From Halomonas sp. YLGW01 (lineage in GTDB: Bacteria > Pseudomonadota > Gammaproteobacteria > Pseudomonadales > Halomonadaceae), in assembly GCF_014840935.1 (NCBI RefSeq), contig NZ_CP062005.1, positions 3,286,001 through 3,350,000 of the forward strand: a stretch of DNA of 64,000 bases, read 5' to 3'. Below, in pieces: positions 43,974 through 53,320 of the stretch. Position 1 is the stretch's first letter; each line of letters opens with the position of its first letter. The notes below the pieces were generated by a model that saw only the letters and a program-made list of their open reading frames with translations, did not search any database and was not told where the DNA came from. The translations under genes were made by a program, and so were the position numbers.

Positions 43974-45482
43974 ATGTCCTACCAAGAATCGCTACCCGGA
44001 AAGTACGGCGCAGATACCACCCTGCCCCTGCAACGGCTGCATATCGCCGGCCGCTACGTGGATGCCTCTAGCCAGGAGGTCTTCGACACGGTCAATCCGG
44101 CCACCAACGAGGTGATCTGTCAGGTACAGCAGGCTGGCGAGGCCGATGTAAACCACGCCGTCGCAGCGGCGCAGGAAGCCTTCAAGACCTGGTCGCGCAC
44201 CCCCGCCGTGGAACGGGGCAACATCCTGCGCCGAGCGGCCCAGCTCCTGCGCGAACGCAACGACGAGCTGGCGGAGCTCGAGACGCTGGACACGGGCAAG
44301 CCGATTCAGGAGACCCGTGAGGTCGATATCATCACCGGCGCCGAGGTGCTGGAATACTATGCCGGCCTGGCCCAGTCCCTGCACGGCGATCATATCGACC
44401 TGCCGCCCGAGGCCTTCGCCATGATGCGCCGTGAACCCCTCGGGGTCTGCGCCGGCATCGGGGCATGGAACTATCCGATCCAGATCGCCATGTGGAAGGC
44501 TGGGCCGGCGCTGGCTTGTGGCAACACCATGGTGTTCAAGCCAGCGGAGCTCACTCCGCTGACGACCCTCAAGCTGGCGGAAATCTTCGCCGAGGCGGGA
44601 CTGCCGGCCGGCGTTTTCAATGTGGTGCAAGGCGATGGCCGCACCGGGCAACTGCTGAGCCGCCACCCCGGGGTAGCCAAGGTCACGCTCACCGGCGAGG
44701 CCGAGACCGGCAAGCTGGTCATGGCCGATGCCGCCACCAGCAGTCTCAAGCACGTGACCTTCGAGCTGGGCGGAAAATCGCCGCTGATCATCTTCGATGA
44801 CGCCGACATGGAGAGCGCCGTCAACGCCGCCCTGTTCGCCAACTTTTTTTCTGCCGGCGAGGTCTGTTCCAACGGCACCCGCGTCTTCGTCCAGCGGGGC
44901 ATCTACGACGCCTTCGTCGCCCAGTTGCGCCCGCGGGTCGAGCAGATGCGCATCGGCGACCCCTTCGACCCGGAGACTCAGGTCGGCGCTCTGATCAGCC
45001 GCAGTCACCTGGACAAGGTGATGAGCTATATCGAAGACGCCAACGCCGGTGAGGCGGTACACGTGGTCGGCGGCGAGCGGCTGACGGACGGTCCGCTCGG
45101 GCGTGGTAATTTCGTGATGCCGGCGATCTACGCCGACTGTCGCGACGACATGCGCTTCGTGCGCGAGGAAATCTTCGGGCCGGTGATGGCGGTGTTGCCC
45201 TTCGACGACGAGGCAGAAGTGCTCGAACGCGCCAATGACACCCGCTATGGGCTGTCAGGAGCCGTCTTCACCCAGGACTTCGCGCGGGCACATCGCGTGG
45301 CCCACGAGATCCAGGCCGGCTCGGTGTGGATCAACGACTACAACGCCCTGCCGCCCGAGATCCCCTTCGGTGGGTACAAGCACTCCGGCCTCGGTCGCGA
45401 GAATGGCTTGCAAGCCATCGAAACCTACACCCAGATCAAGACGATCTACGCCAACCTCGGCAAAGTGCCCCGTGTCTACTGA
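43974..45482 (+). CDS. betB: Betaine-aldehyde dehydrogenase
   Basis: 502 residues. ALDH superfamily: GIGAWNYPIQIAMWKAGPAL, catalytic Glu in FELGGKSPLI and catalytic Cys in SAGEVCSNGTRVF. The motif around the cysteine and NPATNEVICQVQQA fit BetB. It oxidises betaine aldehyde to glycine betaine with NAD(P). AAAGGAG precedes the ATG. Located between SDR and GMC genes. It may be a second copy beside a canonical bet operon elsewhere, which cannot be checked here. Confidence 0.88.
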   Translation: MSYQESLPGKYGADTTLPLQRLHIAGRYVDASSQEVFDTVNPATNEVICQVQQAGEADVNHAVAAAQEAFKTWSRTPAVERGNILRRAAQLLRERNDELAELETLDTGKPIQETREVDIITGAEVLEYYAGLAQSLHGDHIDLPPEAFAMMRREPLGVCAGIGAWNYPIQIAMWKAGPALACGNTMVFKPAELTPLTTLKLAEIFAEAGLPAGVFNVVQGDGRTGQLLSRHPGVAKVTLTGEAETGKLVMADAATSSLKHVTFELGGKSPLIIFDDADMESAVNAALFANFFSAGEVCSNGTRVFVQRGIYDAFVAQLRPRVEQMRIGDPFDPETQVGALISRSHLDKVMSYIEDANAGEAVHVVGGERLTDGPLGRGNFVMPAIYADCRDDMRFVREEIFGPVMAVLPFDDEAEVLERANDTRYGLSGAVFTQDFARAHRVAHEIQAGSVWINDYNALPPEIPFGGYKHSGLGRENGLQAIETYTQIKTIYANLGKVPRVY

Positions 45483-45539
45483 CCTTGCCCAGGCCGGCAG
45501 CCACGCTGTCGGCCATCTTTCTTCAACGGATGATGGCTC

Positions 45540-47144
45540 ATGCCCAAACGCCAGATATACGATTTCATCATCGTGGGCGCCGGGACGGCGGGTTGCGTCC
45601 TCGCCAATCGGCTTTCAGAAGATCCGGACTGCCGTGTTCTTCTATGTGAAGCCGGGCCACGGGATAGCTCATGGACCCTCAGGATGCCGGCCGGGCTTCG
45701 CTCGGTATTCAAGCCCACCAATCGCTTCAACTGGTGGTTCCAGACGACACCTCAGGCTCATCTGAACGGGCGCCGCATCCAGCAGCCCCGGGGCAAGACC
45801 CTGGGCGGCTCCTCGTCGATCAATGGCATGACCTTCCTGCGCGGCCATCCCCGCGACTACGACGAGTGGGCCGAGCTCGGCTGTTCAGGCTGGTCCTATG
45901 CGGATTGTCTGCCTTACTTCAAGCGACTCGAGCGCTGCGACCATGGCGATGCGAGCTACCGTGGCCGCTCAGGCCCGGTGGGAGTCCAGCGTCAGGAACG
46001 GCTAGGTGAACTCAATCGAGCCTTCCTGGCGGCTGGTGCCGAGGCGGGCTTTGCCAAGACCGAAGACCCCAATGGTGCCAACCAGGAAGGCTTCTGCCGC
46101 TTCGACATGAGTGTGCGCGATGGCCTGCGCTCCAGCGCCGCGCGTAGCTATCTTCACCCGGTGGCCGACAGGCCGAACCTGGAGGTACTGACGCAGGGGC
46201 GGGTGCAGCGCATCATTACCGAGAATGGCCGAGCTACCGGCATCGAGAGCGAGTGCCAAGGCAGGCGAGTGAAATACCACGCCGAGCGCGAAGTCATCCT
46301 CAGCGCCGGGGCCTTTGGTAGCCCTCACTTGCTCATGCTCTCCGGTATCGGCCCCGCCGACCACCTGCGCGAGCATGCCATCGACGTAGTGCAGGACCTC
46401 CCCGGCGTCGGCGAGAACCTGCAGGACCATCTCGAGGCCCACGTGCAGGTGGAGACCGACCGCCCCGTCTCGCTCAACGCCGAGCTCCGACCACACCGAA
46501 TGCTCTGGACCGGTGTGCAGTGGTTTGCCTTCAAGCGCGGGGTCGCCGCCGTCAACCAGTGCCATGTCGGCGCCTTCCTCAGCAGCGACTCGGCCGACGA
46601 CCGGCCTAATATCCAGTTTCACTTCTTCCCGGTCTTCTTCGGCAACGACTGGCTGCCCAGTACCAGCGTCCATGGCTACCGATTGGGCGCCGGCCCCATG
46701 CGACCGACGAGTCGAGGCACGGTACGGCTAAACTCCGCCGACCCGTCCGAGGCCCCACTGATCGACCCTAACTACTTGGCGACACAGGAAGACCGGCAAC
46801 AGATGCGGGAAGGCCTCGCGCTCGCCCGGGAAACGCTCGCGCAACCCGCATTCGCGGCCTACCACGAGCGAGAAACCTCTCCGGGCCCGGAGATTAGAGA
46901 CGATGCGGCCCTGGATGCCTTCATTCGCGATCACAGCGCCAGCGCCTATCACCCCTGCGGCACCTGCAAGATGGGGCTGGCCAGTGATCCCCTGAGCGTG
47001 GTGACACCGGACCTGCGAGTGAAAGGCGTGAAAGGGCTCAGGGTCATCGATGCCTCCATCATGCCCCGTATCGTGGGCAGCAACATCAACGCCCCCACCT
47101 TCATGATCGCGGAGCGGGGAGCCGACCTGATTCGCCATGGCTAA
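45540..47144 (+). CDS. GMC-family choline dehydrogenase-like oxidoreductase
   Basis: 534 residues. FAD-binding start YDFIIVGAGTAGCVLANRLS, GMC signatures PRGKTLGGSSSINGM and SAGAFGSPHLLMLSGIG, and the C-terminal catalytic region YHPCGTCKMG with NINAPTFMIAERGAD. About 25 residues shorter than typical BetA. With betB directly upstream it may oxidise choline or another alcohol to betaine aldehyde. Last gene of the LysR-linked operon; 57 bases after betB. Confidence 0.88.
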   Translation: MPKRQIYDFIIVGAGTAGCVLANRLSEDPDCRVLLCEAGPRDSSWTLRMPAGLRSVFKPTNRFNWWFQTTPQAHLNGRRIQQPRGKTLGGSSSINGMTFLRGHPRDYDEWAELGCSGWSYADCLPYFKRLERCDHGDASYRGRSGPVGVQRQERLGELNRAFLAAGAEAGFAKTEDPNGANQEGFCRFDMSVRDGLRSSAARSYLHPVADRPNLEVLTQGRVQRIITENGRATGIESECQGRRVKYHAEREVILSAGAFGSPHLLMLSGIGPADHLREHAIDVVQDLPGVGENLQDHLEAHVQVETDRPVSLNAELRPHRMLWTGVQWFAFKRGVAAVNQCHVGAFLSSDSADDRPNIQFHFFPVFFGNDWLPSTSVHGYRLGAGPMRPTSRGTVRLNSADPSEAPLIDPNYLATQEDRQQMREGLALARETLAQPAFAAYHERETSPGPEIRDDAALDAFIRDHSASAYHPCGTCKMGLASDPLSVVTPDLRVKGVKGLRVIDASIMPRIVGSNINAPTFMIAERGADLIRHG

Positions 47145-47247
47145 GGGCCGCGCCCAGCCTCAATCACTACCGGCTCATTGGCACTAGGCGAGATGGTGTG
47201 AGGCTTGAGCCCCCGCGCTGCCCGCTTCAGGCCAACCTGCGATGGAC

Positions 47248-47286
47248 CCAAAAAAACGCCCCCTGGGCCAATGGCGCCAGGGGGCG
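47248..47286 (-). terminator. Terminator of the BCCT gene
   Basis: CGCCCCCTGG pairs with CCAGGGGGCG (47257-47266, 47277-47286); seven As at 47250-47256 become a T-run on the minus strand. It lies just past the BCCT stop codon. Confidence 0.8.
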
Positions 47287-47330
47287 ATGGTCAACGACCG
47301 AGCCGCGAGAACCATCCCCGCGGCCATGGC

Positions 47331-48914
47331 CTAGGCTTCGCGCTTGCGCGGCTGATCGATCAGCCCCTGCTCGCGAGCCATCGCGTAGGCGGCCTGCGGG
47401 CCGGTCCACAGCGAGGGCAGCAGCACCAGCGACACCGGGATGGCGGTGATCACGATGAACTGCTGCAGGGCGCTGATCTGGCCGGCGCCCATGTACAGAA
47501 GGATCGCCGCCATCAGCGCCATGGCGATGCCCCAGAAGGCGCGGATCAGCGGGTTCGGCGCGTCATGGCCGGCCCCGACGACGGAGATCGCATAGCTCAT
47601 CGAGTCGCCGGTGGTGGCGACGAAGATGGTGGTCAGCAGCAGGATCGCCACCGCCATCAGCGAGCCGCCCGGCAGCGCCTGGGCCACGGTCAGGGTCGCC
47701 ACGTCGAACTGGAAGCTGTTGAGGGCTTCGGTCAGGTCGATCACGCCGGTCAGCTGGTAGAAGATGCCCGAACCGCCCAGCAGGGTGAACCACACGGTGG
47801 TGGCAACCGGTGCCATCACGGCCACGGCGAGGATCATCTGACGGATGGTGCGGCCCCGCGAGATGCGGGCGACGAAGATCGCCATCAGCGGGCCATAGCC
47901 GATGAACCAGGCGAAGAAGAACACCGTCCACCACTTCATCCACCAGGCCGGGGCCGTCTCGGCGGTCATGGTGGCCATGGAGAAGAAGGAGGTCAGATAG
48001 GTGCCGAAGCCCTGGGTGAAGGCATCGGTCAGGAACAGGGTCGGACCGAAGACGAAGATCACCGCGGCGATCGCCAGCGCCAGGAAGACGTTGAAGCGGC
48101 TGAGCACCTGGATGCCGCGATGGATGCCGGTCATCGCCGAGGTGACGTAGATCGCACCGAGCACGGCCAGCACGGCAAGCTGACTGCCGTAGCCCTCGGG
48201 CAGGCCGAACAGCTCATGCAGGCCGAAGCTGACCTGGGTGGCCAGGAAGCCGATCGGCCCCACAGTGCCGGCGACCACGGCGATCACGCACAGGGCATCG
48301 ACCAGGCCGCCCAGCGGGCCGCTCATCAGGCGCTCGCCGAGTACCGGCGTGAGCAGGGTGCGCGGCTGCATCGGCTGGCCCTTCACGTAGTGGGCATGGG
48401 CCATGACCACCGCGGTCAGGGTGCCGAGCACCGCCCAGGCGAGGAAACCCCAGTGCATGAAGGACTGCGCCAGGGCGCCGGCGACCGCCTCGGCGGTGCC
48501 CGCCTCGGTGTCGAAGGCCGGCGGCGTGACCACGAAGTGATAGACCGGCTCGCCGGCGGCGAAGAAGACGCCACCGCCAGCAAGCAGGGTGCACATGATC
48601 ATCGACAGCCACTTGAAGGTGCTGAGCTCCGGCGTCTGGAGGTTGCCCACCTTGGCGTTACCGGCCGGCGACATGGCCACACCGATGCCGATGAAGAAGG
48701 TCAGCAGCAGCAGGAGCTGGAAGTAAGAGCCCAGGGTGCGGGCGGTCCAGGCGAAGCCGGCGCTGATGCCGTTGGCGACCATGTCGATGTCATACAGCGA
48801 CAGGGCGATGAAGGCGACGATGAAGCCGACACTCAGGACGAGCACCACCGGGTCGCCCAGGCGAGGGCCGGCCTCGCGGGTCTCGGAGTGACTAGAACGG
48901 GCTGGTTGGGTCAT
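47331..48914 (-). CDS. BCCT-family transporter
   Basis: 527 residues, twelve membrane helices. BCCT block WWTVFFFAWFIGYGPLMAIFVARISRGRT is present (key residues W-WFIGYGP-ARISRGRT), with FLLxx-like TTGDSMSYAISV in helix 10. It is only distantly similar to the BCCT protein at 21387, lacks several Trp of the trimethylammonium site region (AWFIGYGP instead of AWAPFVG), and may carry a different substrate. AAAGG precedes the ATG. Single gene with its own terminator. Confidence 0.9.
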   Translation of the reverse strand: MTQPARSSHSETREAGPRLGDPVVLVLSVGFIVAFIALSLYDIDMVANGISAGFAWTARTLGSYFQLLLLLTFFIGIGVAMSPAGNAKVGNLQTPELSTFKWLSMIMCTLLAGGGVFFAAGEPVYHFVVTPPAFDTEAGTAEAVAGALAQSFMHWGFLAWAVLGTLTAVVMAHAHYVKGQPMQPRTLLTPVLGERLMSGPLGGLVDALCVIAVVAGTVGPIGFLATQVSFGLHELFGLPEGYGSQLAVLAVLGAIYVTSAMTGIHRGIQVLSRFNVFLALAIAAVIFVFGPTLFLTDAFTQGFGTYLTSFFSMATMTAETAPAWWMKWWTVFFFAWFIGYGPLMAIFVARISRGRTIRQMILAVAVMAPVATTVWFTLLGGSGIFYQLTGVIDLTEALNSFQFDVATLTVAQALPGGSLMAVAILLLTTIFVATTGDSMSYAISVVGAGHDAPNPLIRAFWGIAMALMAAILLYMGAGQISALQQFIVITAIPVSLVLLPSLWTGPQAAYAMAREQGLIDQPRKREA

Positions 48915-49323
48915 GGAAAACCTTTGGTTGGGATGTCATCGCATCGCCCGGAAAACCGCAGGCAGGCGTTCGATGAGCGAGCATGGCAACGCCGATGGCG
49001 TCAGGGAGCGATCACTGATGGAGAAATCGGGGATGACGAAATCCGGGATCAGTGGTGAGCGTTCGCGAGCGAGAGGGGCCTTTCGTTCACGGAGCCTCCT
49101 GACGTGGCGAGAGAGCGGATGGAGTGGCCTGCAAGGCCAGCGGGAATCGGCAAGCCGATTGGAAAACCGCGCAGTATAACGGCGGATCTGCCAGCCTTCA
49201 AACTTTCTTGAACGCCCGCTCAATATCGAAGCCTCGTCGGATCGGCTAGACTGCGCGGTCTTTTCTCGCGTTTCACGCCTCGTTCTTGTCACTGCTTTTT
49301 GTCACCGATGGAGCCCTGGCTAC
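48915..49323. other. Intergenic region between divergent BCCT and glutaminase genes
   Basis: 409 bases with no convincing gene, repeat or terminator. It should hold promoters for both flanking genes, but no clear operator was identified. Confidence 0.5.
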
Positions 49324-50265
49324 ATGACCGCCGACCTCGACCACGATGCCCTCCAGGCCCTGCTCGACCGCCTCAGTAAGGAGGCGCCCCGCTGCTTCAA
49401 CGAGGGCAGGGTCGCCGACTACATTCCCGCCCTGGGGGAGGTCGACCCGGACCGCTTCGGCATCGCCGTCTGCCATGTCGACGGCCGGGTGCAGGTCGCC
49501 GGCGACGCCCACACGCGCTTCTCGATCCAGTCGATCGTCAAGGTGCATGCGCTGGTGCTGGCCATGCAGCGCCTGGCGCCCGAGGAGATCTGGTCCCGGG
49601 TCGGCCGTGAGCCCTCGGGCCAGGCCTTCAACTCGATGGTGCAGCTCGAGGTAGAGCAGGGCGTGCCGCGCAATCCCTTCATCAACGCCGGCGCGCTGGT
49701 GGTCACCGACCTGCTGGTGTCGCGCATCGTGGCCACCCAGTACACCCTGCGCGAGCACCTGCGGCGGCTATCCGGCAGCGACGACGTCGGCTTCGACGAG
49801 CGGGTGGCGCGCTCGGAGATGGATCACAAGGCCCGCAACGCGGCGCTGGCCTACCTGATGCAGGCCTACGGCAACCTGCACGCCGAGGTCGAGACGGTGC
49901 TCGACACCTACTTCCATGGCTGCTCGGTGGCGATGAACTGCGTGGAGATGGCGCGCAGCGTGGCCTTCCTGGCCAATGGTGGCGTAAACCCGCTGGACGG
50001 CAGCCGGGTGGTCTCGCCGGTGCAGACCCGCCAGCTCAACGCCCTGCTGCTGACCTGCGGCCTCTATGACGCCGCCGGCGACTTCGCCTGGCGGGTCGGC
50101 CTGCCCGGCAAGAGCGGCGTCGGTGGCGGCATCATCGCCATCCTGCCCGGGCGCATGAGCATCTGCGTGTGGTCGCCGCGCCTGGACGGCTACGGCAACT
50201 CGATCGCCGGCCGCCATGCCCTCGAGGGCCTGGTCGAAGGCATCGGCTTCTCGCCGCTAGGCTGA
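49324..50265 (+). CDS. glsA: Glutaminase
   Basis: 313 residues, serine-dependent beta-lactamase-like glutaminase. Catalytic S70-x-x-K73 in FSIQSIVKVHAL, then NPFINAGALVV and the C-terminal PGKSGVGGGIIAILPG. It hydrolyses glutamine to glutamate and ammonia. Length is typical. The convergent LysR gene overlaps its end by 9 bases. Confidence 0.95.
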   Translation: MTADLDHDALQALLDRLSKEAPRCFNEGRVADYIPALGEVDPDRFGIAVCHVDGRVQVAGDAHTRFSIQSIVKVHALVLAMQRLAPEEIWSRVGREPSGQAFNSMVQLEVEQGVPRNPFINAGALVVTDLLVSRIVATQYTLREHLRRLSGSDDVGFDERVARSEMDHKARNAALAYLMQAYGNLHAEVETVLDTYFHGCSVAMNCVEMARSVAFLANGGVNPLDGSRVVSPVQTRQLNALLLTCGLYDAAGDFAWRVGLPGKSGVGGGIIAILPGRMSICVWSPRLDGYGNSIAGRHALEGLVEGIGFSPLG

Positions 50266-51141
50266 CGGGCCGCCGACCAGCCGCGCCTTGAGTCGCTCGA
50301 CGGCGCGCTCTGCCCGAGCCGACAGCGGCCACTCGGCGCGGTGCAGGAGCCACAGGGTATCGACCACCACCGGCTCGCCCTCGACGACCCGGATCGCCTC
50401 GGGGTGCGGGTAGGCCTCCCGGGCGAAGCGCGGCAGCACGCTGAAGCCGAGCCCCTGAGCCACCGGCTCGAGAATCAGGCCGATCTGGTTGGTGAAGCCG
50501 CGACAGGGTAGCCGCCGCACCCCGGGGTTGCCGGGGAAGCGGCGGCTCAGCAGCCGGGTGGCCATGTCATGGCCGTCGGGATGATCGATGAAGCCGAGCC
50601 GCTCAAGGTCTGCCCAGCTCTCGATCTCGACGCCCGCCGGCACCACCAGCTCCAGCGCCTCCCGGGCGAACAGCGAGACCGCGAGGCGCGGGTCCTCCGG
50701 GCGCTGGGTGGCGAGCCCCAGCTCCGCACGATTATCGAGCACCGCCGCGATGACCTCGGCGGTGGGGGCGAAGCGATGGCGGATGGCCAGCCCCGGGGCC
50801 TCGTGCTGAAGCGCCAGCAGGTGGGGATAGATGGCAAGGCCGATACTGCCCGGGGTGATCAGGGAAAGCTCGCCCTGGCTAGCGTCATCGCCGGCCAGGC
50901 GCTGCTTGAGGCGCTGATCGGCGGCCTGCATCTCCCGCTGGTAGTCGAGCAGCGCATGGCCCGCCGGGGTCAGTTCGAGCCCCCGGGGCTGGCGCAGCAG
51001 CAGCGGCCCGAGCCGGGCCTCCAGGTGCTTGATGTGCTGGCTGACCGCGGCCTGAGTCAGGTCCAGGCGCTCGGCGGCGCGGGTGAAGTTGCCCAGTTCC
51101 ACCAGGGTCTCGAAGGTGCGCAGCCACTGAGGCTGAAGCAT
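50257..51141 (-). CDS. LysR-family regulator
   Basis: 294 residues from the ATG complementing 51139-51141 (AAGAGA upstream); an ATG two codons earlier is possible. HTH region LVELGNFTRAAERLDLTQAAVSQHIKHLEA (key FTRAAERL-TQAAVSQHI), then a LysR substrate domain. Divergent from the VOC gene at 51250 with a gap of 108 bases, so it probably controls that gene. Confidence 0.9.
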   Translation of the reverse strand: MLQPQWLRTFETLVELGNFTRAAERLDLTQAAVSQHIKHLEARLGPLLLRQPRGLELTPAGHALLDYQREMQAADQRLKQRLAGDDASQGELSLITPGSIGLAIYPHLLALQHEAPGLAIRHRFAPTAEVIAAVLDNRAELGLATQRPEDPRLAVSLFAREALELVVPAGVEIESWADLERLGFIDHPDGHDMATRLLSRRFPGNPGVRRLPCRGFTNQIGLILEPVAQGLGFSVLPRFAREAYPHPEAIRVVEGEPVVVDTLWLLHRAEWPLSARAERAVERLKARLVGGPSA

Positions 51142-51249
51142 AAGCATCTCTTATCACGATCATAACGGCATGGTGGTTTTGATTATGGCGACCGACGCCT
51201 AGTATGCAAGGCGTTCACTTCCTTTCGCCTTACGGCAGGAGACAGCATC

Positions 51250-51753
51250 ATGAGTCAGGTCTATCCCCGCACCTTCTCCCACATCGGCATCTCGGTGCCC
51301 GACGTCGAGGCCGCCCTCAAGTTCTACACCGAGGTCCTCGGCTGGTACGTGATCATGGAGCCGACCACCATCGTCGAGGACGACTCGGCCATCGGCGTGA
51401 TGTGCTCCGACGTCTTCGGCCCGGGCTGGGGCTCCTTCCGCATCGCCCACATGTCCACCGGCGACCGGGTCGGCGTCGAGCTGTTCGAGTTCAAGGATCA
51501 GGAAACCCCGGAGAACAACTTCGAATACTGGAAGACCGGCGTCTTCCACTTCTGCGTCCAGGACCCGGACGTCGAGGGGCTGGCCGAGCGCATCGTCGCC
51601 GCCGGCGGCAAGCAGCGCATGCCGGTACGCGAATACTTCCCCGGCGAGAAGCCATTCCGCATGGTCTACATGGAAGATCCGTTCGGCAACATCCTCGAGA
51701 TCTACAGCCACAGCTACGAGCTGACCTATGCCGCCGGGGCCTACGCCTCCTGA
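51250..51753 (+). CDS. VOC-superfamily glyoxalase/dioxygenase-like protein
   Basis: 167 residues: FSHIGISVPDVEAALKFYTEVLGWY begins the first beta-alpha-beta-beta-beta half, and TGVFHFCVQDPDVEGLAERI with DPFGNILEIYSHSYE the second. Likely metal ligands H11, H95-97 region and E in ILEIYS. The superfamily includes glyoxalases, ring-cleavage dioxygenases and lactone or fosfomycin enzymes; no precise function is assignable. The GGAG before the ATG is strong. Confidence 0.8.
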   Translation: MSQVYPRTFSHIGISVPDVEAALKFYTEVLGWYVIMEPTTIVEDDSAIGVMCSDVFGPGWGSFRIAHMSTGDRVGVELFEFKDQETPENNFEYWKTGVFHFCVQDPDVEGLAERIVAAGGKQRMPVREYFPGEKPFRMVYMEDPFGNILEIYSHSYELTYAAGAYAS

Positions 51754-51798
51754 TCGAGGCGCCGGCACCAGGCCGGGTCAGCCCCCGGCCATCAACGC

Positions 51799-51830
51799 AA
51801 AAGGCCCGCTCCGAGGAGCGGGCCTTTCTT
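51799..51830. terminator. Hairpin terminator
   Basis: AAAGGCCCGCTCC and GGAGCGGGCCTTT (with a shared central GAG) form a stable stem with a T-rich tail. It separates the VOC gene (+) from the AhpD-like gene (-). Confidence 0.85.
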
Positions 51831-51876
51831 GTTCCTGATCCAGGGCCTGAGCGTTACGTTTTCGCTCAGGCGCGGA

Positions 51877-52431
51877 TCAGCTCACCTTGTGCCATTCGAA
51901 GGCCTGGAACGGCTGGTCGACCGGCGTCTCGGCCAAGTGGTTGGTGTAGTTGCTCATCACCTTCTGGGCGAGGCCCAGCACCACTTCCAGCACCTGACGC
52001 TGGGTGTAGCCGGCGGCCAGGAAGTCGTTGACCGCGGAGGCATCGACGTTGCCGCGGTTGCGCACCATGGCCAGGGTGAAGGTGCGCAGGGCCTCGAGCT
52101 TGTCGCTGGGCAGCGGCGTCTCGTTGCGCAGCGCCTCGGTGATGGCGTCATCGACCTTCATCGACTTGGCGATGGCGGTATGGGCCGGCACGCAGTAGTG
52201 GCACTCATGCTCGACGTTGATGGTCTGCCAGACCACGGTCTGCTCGTCGGCATCGAAGCTCGAGTCCAGGAACAGCTGGTGCAGCTGCTGATAGCCCTCG
52301 AGCAGGCCCGGCGCCTCGGCCATCACCGCATGCAGGTTGGGGATCATGCCGAAGGCATTGACGGAATTCTCGAGCAGCGGCTGGCTTTCCGCGGGGGCCG
52401 TGGTCTTGTCGTGCAGGGTATAGGAGCTCAT
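51877..52431 (-). CDS. AhpD-like carboxymuconolactone decarboxylase-family protein
   Basis: 184 residues. The AhpD/CMD active-site motif is present: E76-C77-H-Y-C80-x-x-x-H84 (HECHYCVPAH), giving a thiol peroxidase-type disulfide. The function within this family is usually oxidant or electrophile detoxification. Divergent from a tetR gene; a perfect operator-like palindrome (52491-52506) lies 60 bases upstream of its start, so it is probably the repressor's main target. Confidence 0.87.
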   Translation of the reverse strand: MSSYTLHDKTTAPAESQPLLENSVNAFGMIPNLHAVMAEAPGLLEGYQQLHQLFLDSSFDADEQTVVWQTINVEHECHYCVPAHTAIAKSMKVDDAITEALRNETPLPSDKLEALRTFTLAMVRNRGNVDASAVNDFLAAGYTQRQVLEVVLGLAQKVMSNYTNHLAETPVDQPFQAFEWHKVS

Positions 52432-52490
52432 GTAGTACCTCGTTGCCTTGAGTCACGAATCGATGGAGCAGAGAAGCGCCGAACGTATTT

Positions 52491-52506
52491 TTGAGCGATC
52501 GCTCAA
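52491..52506. promoter_or_regulatory. TetR-type operator O1
   Basis: TTGAGCGATCGCTCAA is a perfect 16-base palindrome, 60 bases upstream of the AhpD-like gene start. Same consensus as 52557 and 52581. Confidence 0.8.
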
Positions 52507-52556
52507 ATCAGGACATGACACTTCCTGCCGTTGATGTGTCTTCAGGCTAACTGGAT

Positions 52557-52572
52557 TTGAGTGATCACTCAA
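52557..52572. promoter_or_regulatory. TetR-type operator O2
   Basis: TTGAGTGATCACTCAA is a perfect 16-base palindrome differing from O1 by one symmetrical pair. It lies 64 bases before the tetR start. Confidence 0.8.
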
Positions 52573-52580
52573 GATAAAAT

Positions 52581-52596
52581 TTGAGCGTTCACTCAA
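52581..52596. promoter_or_regulatory. TetR-type operator O3
   Basis: TTGAGCGTTCACTCAA keeps the TTGAG/CTCAA arms but is imperfect in the centre. It begins 24 bases after the start of O2, about two helical turns. Confidence 0.7.
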
Positions 52597-52635
52597 GATT
52601 CATCCGGTCGCCGCCGCGGCCGCCAGGACGCGCCC

Positions 52636-53244
52636 ATGCCACGCCAGACCCGCCACGACCGTCAGCACTCCCTGGATCAGGCCCTCGCCCTGTTCTGGCG
52701 CAAGGGCTATCACGCCGCCTCGCTGAAGGATCTCGAGGGCGCCCTCGACATGCGCCCGGGCAGTATCTATGCGAGCTTCGGCAGCAAGGAGCGGCTGTTC
52801 GGCGAGGTGCTCGACCGCTACGGCCGCCAGGGACTGGTGGAGCTCGAGCGCACCCTGGCCGCCAACCCCTCGCCACTGGGCGGCCTGGCCGACTACCTGC
52901 GGCTGCTGGGTGGCCTGCGGGACACCCCCAGACCCTGCCATGCCTGCCTGCTGATGAAGACGCTGCTGGAGCTCGGCGCGGAGGGCGTCAACGCCCGCCT
53001 CGCCCGGGAGCTGCTGGACGGCATGGAGGCGCGCTTCACCGCCGCCTTCGAAGCCGCCCGGGAGGCCGGCGAACTCGCCGATGACGCCCCCGCGCGCCAG
53101 CCGGCCCGGCTGGCCCGCCGCTACCAGACCATGATCATGGGGCTACGCGCCCAGGCCGAGCGCGCGACCGACGCAGCCGAGCTCCACGCCCTGGCCGACG
53201 ATCTCGCCGACGACCTGCTCACCCTGAGCGCTCGCCGCCACTGA
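52636..53244 (+). CDS. TetR-family repressor
   Basis: 202 residues. N-terminal TetR HTH: ALALFWRKGYHAASLKDLEG, ALDMRPGSIYASFGSKERLF. The C-terminal TetR_C-type domain contains CHACLL (two Cys), a possible redox or electrophile sensor. Three related palindromes upstream fit autorepression and control of the divergent AhpD-like gene. The ATG lacks a clear ribosome site. Confidence 0.92.
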   Translation: MPRQTRHDRQHSLDQALALFWRKGYHAASLKDLEGALDMRPGSIYASFGSKERLFGEVLDRYGRQGLVELERTLAANPSPLGGLADYLRLLGGLRDTPRPCHACLLMKTLLELGAEGVNARLARELLDGMEARFTAAFEAAREAGELADDAPARQPARLARRYQTMIMGLRAQAERATDAAELHALADDLADDLLTLSARRH

Positions 53245-53320
53245 CCCTTCTTAGCCAGGCGCCCCACTGGGGATAGCACCCAGCGGACGAGGGCGATCCC
53301 GGATAAGCATCGGCCTGACA

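Noticed and set aside
47205-49058. 617-codon frame antisense to the BCCT gene
   Set aside because: Composition is charged and non-globular, typical of high-GC antisense frames; the minus strand has a clear BCCT transporter.
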